Shown: positions 5,919-8,821 of the stretch, piece by piece
How the letters are laid out: each line of letters begins with the position of its first letter
How positions within the stretch are numbered: position 1 is the first letter of the stretch
Assembly: GCA_002774705.1 (NCBI GenBank)
Contig: PFCN01000039.1
Coordinates: 1-8,821 of the forward strand
Direction of reading: 5' to 3'
Length of the DNA: 8,821 nt
Source of the DNA: Candidatus Niyogibacteria bacterium CG10_big_fil_rev_8_21_14_0_10_42_19
GTDB taxonomy: Bacteria > Patescibacteriota > Minisyncoccia > 1-14-0-10-42-19
The notes under the pieces: generated by a model
The model's database searches: none
What the model saw: the letters and a program-made list of their open reading frames with translations, nothing else
Told to the model about the DNA's origin: nothing
Made by a program: the position numbers and the translations under genes

Positions 5919-6653
5919 CTATAAAATAAGCGAATTTTTAAGGTTAAATCTCCCGACCGACATTCTTTTTAGTGAAAAGAGAACTCCGTCGGTTCTGTCG
6001 GCGATCGAACGGATATAAGTCCCTCCGGAGGCCTTAATTGTGATCTTTGCTATTTTAAAAATTTTATTTTGAGGCGTTTTGAGTATTTTTTGCCACTCTT
6101 GTTTTATTTTTTCCTGCCGGAAATCTCCCTTTATCATATTTATTTTTTTAATGGCGGATCTTAAAAGATCGTTCGAATTTATTTCATAAAGTCCGAAAAA
6201 TTTAATATAGTAAATTTTTGTTATACGTTCGGGGATTTCGATCTCTTTTAATCTTTCTTGTTTTGCCCACCAAAAAATAGGTTTGCCTTTTATTTTGAAA
6301 GAAGAGAACGGCGGGAGTAAAAAATTAAAATCTCCGCTGAATTTTTTAAATGTTTCTTCGTCTATTTTTAAATTATCCGGAGCTTTTTTCGGTAAGTCCA
6401 AGATATCAAAACTGTCCGTTTTGAATCCGTATAAAATTTCCGCTTCGTATTTTTTGTCGAGACGCAGATATTCATTTTTTTTACGCACAGCGCTTCCCGT
6501 AAGCACTATCAAAACTCCCTCGGCTATAGGATCGAGGCGTCCGGCATAAGTCATTGGGACATCTTTGTATTTAGGATATTGTTTTTTGAATTTATCTATC
6601 GCCTTAAGGGGAGTAGATCCTAAAGGTTTATAAATATTTATGATTCGGCGCAT
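5919..6653 (-). CDS. truB: tRNA pseudouridine synthase B (tRNA pseudouridine-55 synthase)
   Basis: TruB isomerises U55 in the T-loop of tRNAs to pseudouridine in the cytoplasm. At 244 residues it is shorter than the roughly 310 of E. coli and lacks a C-terminal PUA domain, common for compact genomes. Motifs appear in family order: INIYKPLGSTPLKAI (5-19), the active-site loop YAGRLDPIAEGVL with catalytic D41, KKYEAEILYGFKTDSFD (67-83), PPFSSFKIKGKPIFWWA (114-130), and GGTYIRSIADR with RMSVGRF towards the end (210-235). The usual TGTLDP is AGRLDP here and ATGVL is AEGVL; the catalytic aspartate is kept. The start is ATG with no Shine-Dalgarno; a -10 element lies six bases before it, suggesting a leaderless mRNA. 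It is divergent from vanY. No hairpin terminator follows before the next promoter, so read-through into the six-cysteine gene is possible. Confidence 0.95.
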   Translation of the reverse strand: MRRIINIYKPLGSTPLKAIDKFKKQYPKYKDVPMTYAGRLDPIAEGVLIVLTGSAVRKKNEYLRLDKKYEAEILYGFKTDSFDILDLPKKAPDNLKIDEETFKKFSGDFNFLLPPFSSFKIKGKPIFWWAKQERLKEIEIPERITKIYYIKFFGLYEINSNDLLRSAIKKINMIKGDFRQEKIKQEWQKILKTPQNKIFKIAKITIKASGGTYIRSIADRTDGVLFSLKRMSVGRFNLKNSLIL

Positions 6654-6659
6654 ATAAGT

Positions 6660-6687
6660 AATATAAACTCCGGATAAAAAATGTCTA
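6660..6687 (-). promoter_or_regulatory. Candidate leaderless promoter of truB
   Basis: On the minus strand TAGACA (6682-6687, 5 of 6), a 16-base spacer, TATATT (6660-6665, 5 of 6) and exactly six bases to the ATG at 6653. The predicted +1 is the A of the start codon. The -35 lies on the same bases where the divergent vanY promoter would have its -35. Confidence 0.6.
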
Positions 6688-6703
6688 TTAATAGAAAATA
6701 GTC

Positions 6704-6709
6704 TATAAT
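6704..6709 (+). promoter_or_regulatory. Perfect -10 element of vanY placed for leaderless transcription
   Basis: TATAAT (6 of 6) is followed by six bases and then the ATG at 6716, so the predicted +1 is the start codon itself. A -35 at 17 bases upstream would be ATGTCT (6681-6686), a poor match that overlaps the truB -35. No Shine-Dalgarno precedes the gene. Confidence 0.6.
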
Positions 6710-6715
6710 ACTAGC

Positions 6716-7636
6716 ATGAAGATTGATTTTCTTGGTTACGATAAAGTTCTCCCGCTTTTGTTTTTTTTGGCGCTTTTTATCGGGGCATCCGGCTTTGCCT
6801 ACAAGGCTCATACTCTCAATCAAAATAATCTGACGCTTCAAAAAGAACTTAAGGAGGCCGAAGAGGGTCTTGTTTTGAGTACGAAAAATTTTACGGAAGA
6901 AATAACCGCGCTTGCGGATAGCTTAAAAACAGCCGAAAGGGATAGGGATATTTTTGAGGAGAATTTTATTGCCGAAAAAGCGCGGATGGATTTTTTGGCG
7001 GCCGAAATAAGCTCAATACAGAGCGCGGTCGGTTTGATAGAAAAAATAAATTCAACCGACCGGGAGCTTTTGCAAAAATATTCCAAAATATTTTTTTTAA
7101 ACGAACATTATGTCCCTCAAAAATTGGTTGCGATAGGCGCCGAGTATCTTTATGAGGAAGAGAGGCCAAGGCTGATACACGAAGGCGTCTTTCCGTTCCT
7201 TATGGGTATGCTTAATAATGCTCGAGTGGAGGGAATAGATATTTTGATAATTTCGGCATTCCGATCCTTTGAAGAACAATCGGGCTTAAAATCTTCTTAT
7301 AGCGTAACTTACGGGTCGGGGGCTAACCAATTTTCCGCGGACCAAGGATACTCGGAGCATCAGCTCGGCACGGCTGTTGATTTTACCACCTCCAAAACCG
7401 GGACTGATTTTTATGATTTTAAAAATACTCAAGCTTATCTATGGCTCCAAGAGAACGCTTATAAATACGGCTTTATATTGTCTTATCCGGAGGACAATTT
7501 GTATTACCGTTTTGAGCCGTGGCATTGGAGATTTGTAGGCAGGGAACTGGCCGGCAAGTTACGCGAGGATAATAAATATTTTTATGATCTTGACCAGCGT
7601 GAAATAAACCTATATATCGCCTCATTTTTTGATTAA
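6716..7636 (+). CDS. Membrane-anchored D-alanyl-D-alanine carboxypeptidase, VanY/peptidase M15B family
   Basis: A 306-residue protein. It should trim the terminal D-alanine from peptidoglycan stem peptides at the outer face of the membrane. Residues 11-29 form one N-terminal membrane anchor, and about 36-110 is a heptad-like, charged coiled coil that would hold the catalytic domain away from the membrane. The M15 domain (about 130-300) shows SAFRSFEEQ (180-188, substrate-binding R183), the zinc motif SEHQLGTAVDF with H215 and D222, and EPWHWRF with catalytic E267 and third zinc ligand H270. All key residues are present, so the enzyme should be active. It may be housekeeping wall maturation; nothing nearby (no vanA/vanH-like ligase or two-component genes) supports a glycopeptide-resistance role. 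It is divergent from truB across 62 bases and converges on the 120-residue Cys-motif gene. Confidence 0.92.
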   Translation: MKIDFLGYDKVLPLLFFLALFIGASGFAYKAHTLNQNNLTLQKELKEAEEGLVLSTKNFTEEITALADSLKTAERDRDIFEENFIAEKARMDFLAAEISSIQSAVGLIEKINSTDRELLQKYSKIFFLNEHYVPQKLVAIGAEYLYEEERPRLIHEGVFPFLMGMLNNARVEGIDILIISAFRSFEEQSGLKSSYSVTYGSGANQFSADQGYSEHQLGTAVDFTTSKTGTDFYDFKNTQAYLWLQENAYKYGFILSYPEDNLYYRFEPWHWRFVGRELAGKLREDNKYFYDLDQREINLYIASFFD

Positions 7637-7641
7637 AATAA

Positions 7642-7664
7642 AATCCCGCTTTGGGGCGGGAATT
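7642..7664. terminator. Bidirectional terminator between vanY and the 120-residue gene
   Basis: Stem TCCCGC/GCGGGA (7644-7649 with 7656-7661), extended by AA/TT across one bulged base, loop TTTGGG. On the minus strand it is followed by TTTTATTTT, a good U-tract for the 120-residue gene ending at 7680. On the plus strand the tail is weaker (AATTATAATC). Confidence 0.8.
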
Positions 7665-7679
7665 ATAATCTATTTATTG

Positions 7680-8042
7680 TCAGTAGTTTACCGCTATTAT
7701 ACAAAATATCTTGTCGACTTTGTAGGTTTCTTTCCCGACTAGAGTCACGATTTTATTTATTTCCGGATGATCGTAGATACGAAGAGTTTCGGCGCATTCC
7801 GGACATTTTATGTAGCACATTTTTGTTTTTTCGTTTACCCAGTAGTCGCCTCCGTTGCATGAATACGGGCGAACGTAATATTTGTTTTGGATAAATGTCC
7901 AGGCCTCAAGGCGGCTTTTTTTGCGGCATTTTGGACAAAGCAAGAAAACTTTCTTTACAGCTGTCAGTTCTTTTTCATAAAGACGTTTTTCGATGTCTTT
8001 TATTCTTTCCAAATTTTTTCTGGCCTTGAGGACAGTTTTCAA
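7680..8042 (-). CDS. 120-residue protein with two CxxC pairs, putative zinc-binding, unknown function
   Basis: The start is a TTG, chosen because AAGGAG (8048-8053) lies five bases upstream and no other start codon occurs before the upstream in-frame stop. A basic amphipathic helix (1-31, KARKNLERIKDIEKRLYEKEL) is followed by C36-P-K-C39, an aromatic stretch with C62 (TFIQNKYYVRPYSCNGGDYW), then C76 and C80-P-E-C83, and a final helix/strand region. Two CPxC knuckles form a plausible zinc site, with C62 and C76 as possible further ligands. There is no signal peptide. Similar short proteins beginning with a KARKNLE-like helix and carrying two CPxC pairs are, as I recall, common in Parcubacteria, but no function is known to me. 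It stands alone, with a shared terminator on the vanY side and a long leader upstream. Confidence 0.82.
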   Translation of the reverse strand: MKTVLKARKNLERIKDIEKRLYEKELTAVKKVFLLCPKCRKKSRLEAWTFIQNKYYVRPYSCNGGDYWVNEKTKMCYIKCPECAETLRIYDHPEINKIVTLVGKETYKVDKIFCIIAVNY

Positions 8043-8240
8043 GAGGTCTCCTTTTTTTTGTTGTTTTAAAAACTAAAACTAAAGAGAGAATAACATCTTT
8101 GTATTTTTTTATCATTATGCTGAAAAGTGGTAGGTGTTGAGGTCCGCGGTATCTTTCCACCTCTAAGAATATTTTATTAGCTTTCGTGTCTTATTTTAAA
8201 ATTAATAATAGAATGGCATGAATTTAAATTTAGATCAAAA
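8043..8240. other. AT-rich intergenic leader with a small GC-rich island
   Basis: No gene is seen. Within AT-rich sequence, 8120-8163 is GC-rich and can form two competing short hairpins on the plus-strand sequence: AGGTG (8132-8136) with CACCT (8158-8162), or GAGGT (8139-8143) with ACCTC (8159-8163). A CATAAT -10-like hexamer on the minus strand (8114-8119) could serve the 120-residue gene, but no good -35 goes with it. It does not fold as a tRNA by eye. Confidence 0.4.
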
Positions 8241-8269
8241 AGAAAATCCCGCATATAGCGGGATTTTCT
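8241..8269 (-). terminator. Rho-independent terminator of the RRM gene
   Basis: Perfect twelve-pair stem AGAAAATCCCGC/GCGGGATTTTCT with an ATATA loop, 17 bases after the stop of the RRM gene. The minus-strand tail is ATTTTCTTTTTGATC. Its core stem is the same ATCCCGC/GCGGGAT as in the terminator at 2634-2652. Confidence 0.9.
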
Positions 8270-8286
8270 GTTGTTGAGACTTATTT

Positions 8287-8625
8287 TTAATAGCGGTTTC
8301 TGGGGCCTCTATCAAAACCTCTTCCGTCTCCTCCACCTCTGCCTCCGCGGTTGAAACCTCCTCCTTGCGGGCGGGCTTCCTGCGGGCGTGCTTCGTTTAC
8401 GGTAATGGTTCTTCCGTCAAGCTCCTTTCCGTTGAACATCTCGATTGCTTTTTGAGCCTCCTCTTCTGTGGACATTTCGACGAATCCGAAGCCTTTTGAG
8501 CGTCCGGACATTTTGTCGATAATGACCACCGCAGATTCGACTGCTCCCGCTTGCGCGAAAGTTTCTTTCAAGGTGTTTTCAACGGTGTCGTAGGATAATC
8601 CTCCTACGTATAGTTTCTTTGCCAT
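8287..8625 (-). CDS. RNA-binding protein with one RRM domain and glycine/arginine-rich tail
   Basis: A 112-residue protein from ATG to TAA. A single RNA-recognition motif fills residues 2-80: RNP2 is KLYVGGLS (4-11) and RNP1 is RSKGFGFVEM (42-51 region), with the aromatic residues that stack on RNA bases present in both. The tail (about 83-112) is glycine- and arginine-rich with RGG-like repeats and is probably disordered, adding nonspecific RNA affinity. This is the layout of cyanobacterial and other bacterial Rbp proteins, which are often abundant and cold-inducible; RNA chaperone activity is inferred from the family. Codon choice is G+C-rich, as expected for a highly expressed gene. No Shine-Dalgarno is seen before the ATG; a hairpin and a possible promoter lie upstream at 8651-8753. 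Confidence 0.95.
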   Translation of the reverse strand: MAKKLYVGGLSYDTVENTLKETFAQAGAVESAVVIIDKMSGRSKGFGFVEMSTEEEAQKAIEMFNGKELDGRTITVNEARPQEARPQGGGFNRGGRGGGDGRGFDRGPRNRY

Positions 8626-8650
8626 TGATCTAATTTATCTTAATAATGTA

Positions 8651-8678
8651 AGCCGACCTATTTTTGTATCTTTCGGCT
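8651..8678. other. Possible 5' leader hairpin of the RRM gene
   Basis: AGCCGA (8651-8656) and TCGGCT (8673-8678) form a perfect six-pair stem with a 16-base A/T-rich loop, 26 bases before the ATG of the RRM gene. It lacks a T-run on the minus strand, so it is not a terminator there. If the mRNA begins upstream, it would fold in the leader and could modulate translation. Confidence 0.4.
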
Positions 8679-8726
8679 CACAAAACTGTAAGAGAAAGGA
8701 AAACAAAAATTAACTTATCAATATAT

Positions 8727-8753
8727 GTTATAGTAGTTTGTTATAAAAGTCAA
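8727..8753 (-). promoter_or_regulatory. Weak candidate promoter upstream of the RRM gene
   Basis: On the minus strand TTGACT (8748-8753, 5 of 6) and TATAAC (8727-8732, 5 of 6), but the spacer is only 15 bases. It would give a leader of roughly 95 bases. A weaker alternative is TAAATT (8632-8637), six bases before the ATG, which would make the mRNA leaderless. Confidence 0.3.
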
Positions 8754-8820
8754 TGAATAACCCCACCCAATTTTGCACTCTGCCGGTAATTTCTTCACAT
8801 AATACTCGGACTTGGCCAGA
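8728..8820 (-). CDS. Possible C-terminal end of a gene entering from the right edge
   Basis: One minus-strand frame is open from the window edge to a TAA at 8728-8730, giving 30 residues that include EEITGRVQNWVGLFIDFYNK. A second frame is also open for a similar length, so coding is uncertain. The base composition between 8761 and 8821 is richer in G+C than the adjoining leader, which suggests a different kind of sequence begins here. I do not recognise the protein. Confidence 0.28.
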   Translation of the reverse strand, partial: SGQVRVLCEEITGRVQNWVGLFIDFYNKLL

Positions 8821-8821
8821 A

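Noticed and set aside
6716..7636. Glycopeptide (vancomycin-type) resistance role for the VanY-like gene
   Set aside because: No ligase, dehydrogenase, VanX or two-component genes nearby; M15B carboxypeptidases are common housekeeping wall enzymes.
8080..8163. Possible tRNA or small structured RNA in the 8043-8240 gap
   Set aside because: No acceptor/T-arm pattern or GTTC-like loop is seen; only short competing stems.
1..8821. Alternative genetic code (UGA recoding as in some candidate phyla)
   Set aside because: The 62-residue gene ends at TGA immediately before its terminator, and other genes end normally with TAA or TAG without in-frame TGA.

Overview
The window looks like a chromosomal segment from a small-genome, AT-rich bacterium. 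The best fit is a candidate-phyla-radiation (Patescibacteria, Parcubacteria-like) lineage, with moderate confidence and by protein style only. The clues are compact, mostly single-gene transcription units, a short TruB with a GRLDP active site, a six-helix membrane protein ending in a DUF2914-like domain, a membrane-anchored VanY-type carboxypeptidase, a small RRM protein with an RGG tail, and several short Cys-motif proteins. TAA, TAG and TGA all serve as stops, so the standard bacterial code applies.

Left part (1-1640), minus strand: a two-gene unit (126 aa protein with an internal repeat, then a 96 aa membrane-anchored Cys protein), followed by a GC-rich hairpin terminator. Next is a pilin/adhesin-like reading frame that stays open upstream of its annotated-looking TTG but reaches a stop without any plausible start. 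It reads as a 5'-truncated gene.

Centre (1637-4164): a plus-strand lipoprotein alpha/beta hydrolase with an intact Ser-Asp-His triad converges, across a shared bidirectional terminator, on a minus-strand pair: an 81 aa unknown protein and a lipoprotein of the C45 (acyltransferase-like, Ntn-hydrolase) family. All three have strong Shine-Dalgarno sites, and the C45 gene is much richer in G+C than the AT-rich genes around it. This could be an acquired module, but that is inference.

Right part (4334-8821): minus-strand DUF2914 membrane protein; a 62 aa six-cysteine protein with its own consensus promoter and terminator; truB; a divergent plus-strand D,D-carboxypeptidase (VanY/M15B); a minus-strand 120 aa Cys-motif protein; a minus-strand RRM protein; and a possible partial reading frame at the right edge.

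A notable theme is translation start. DUF2914, truB and vanY each have a -10 hexamer exactly six bases before the ATG and no Shine-Dalgarno, as expected for leaderless mRNAs, while five other genes carry clear Shine-Dalgarno sequences. No CRISPR array, tRNA, rRNA, intact insertion sequence or defence system was seen. I found no convincing new multi-gene system. The best leads are the 81 aa/C45 pair, the six-cysteine protein and the leaderless divergent truB/vanY promoter region.
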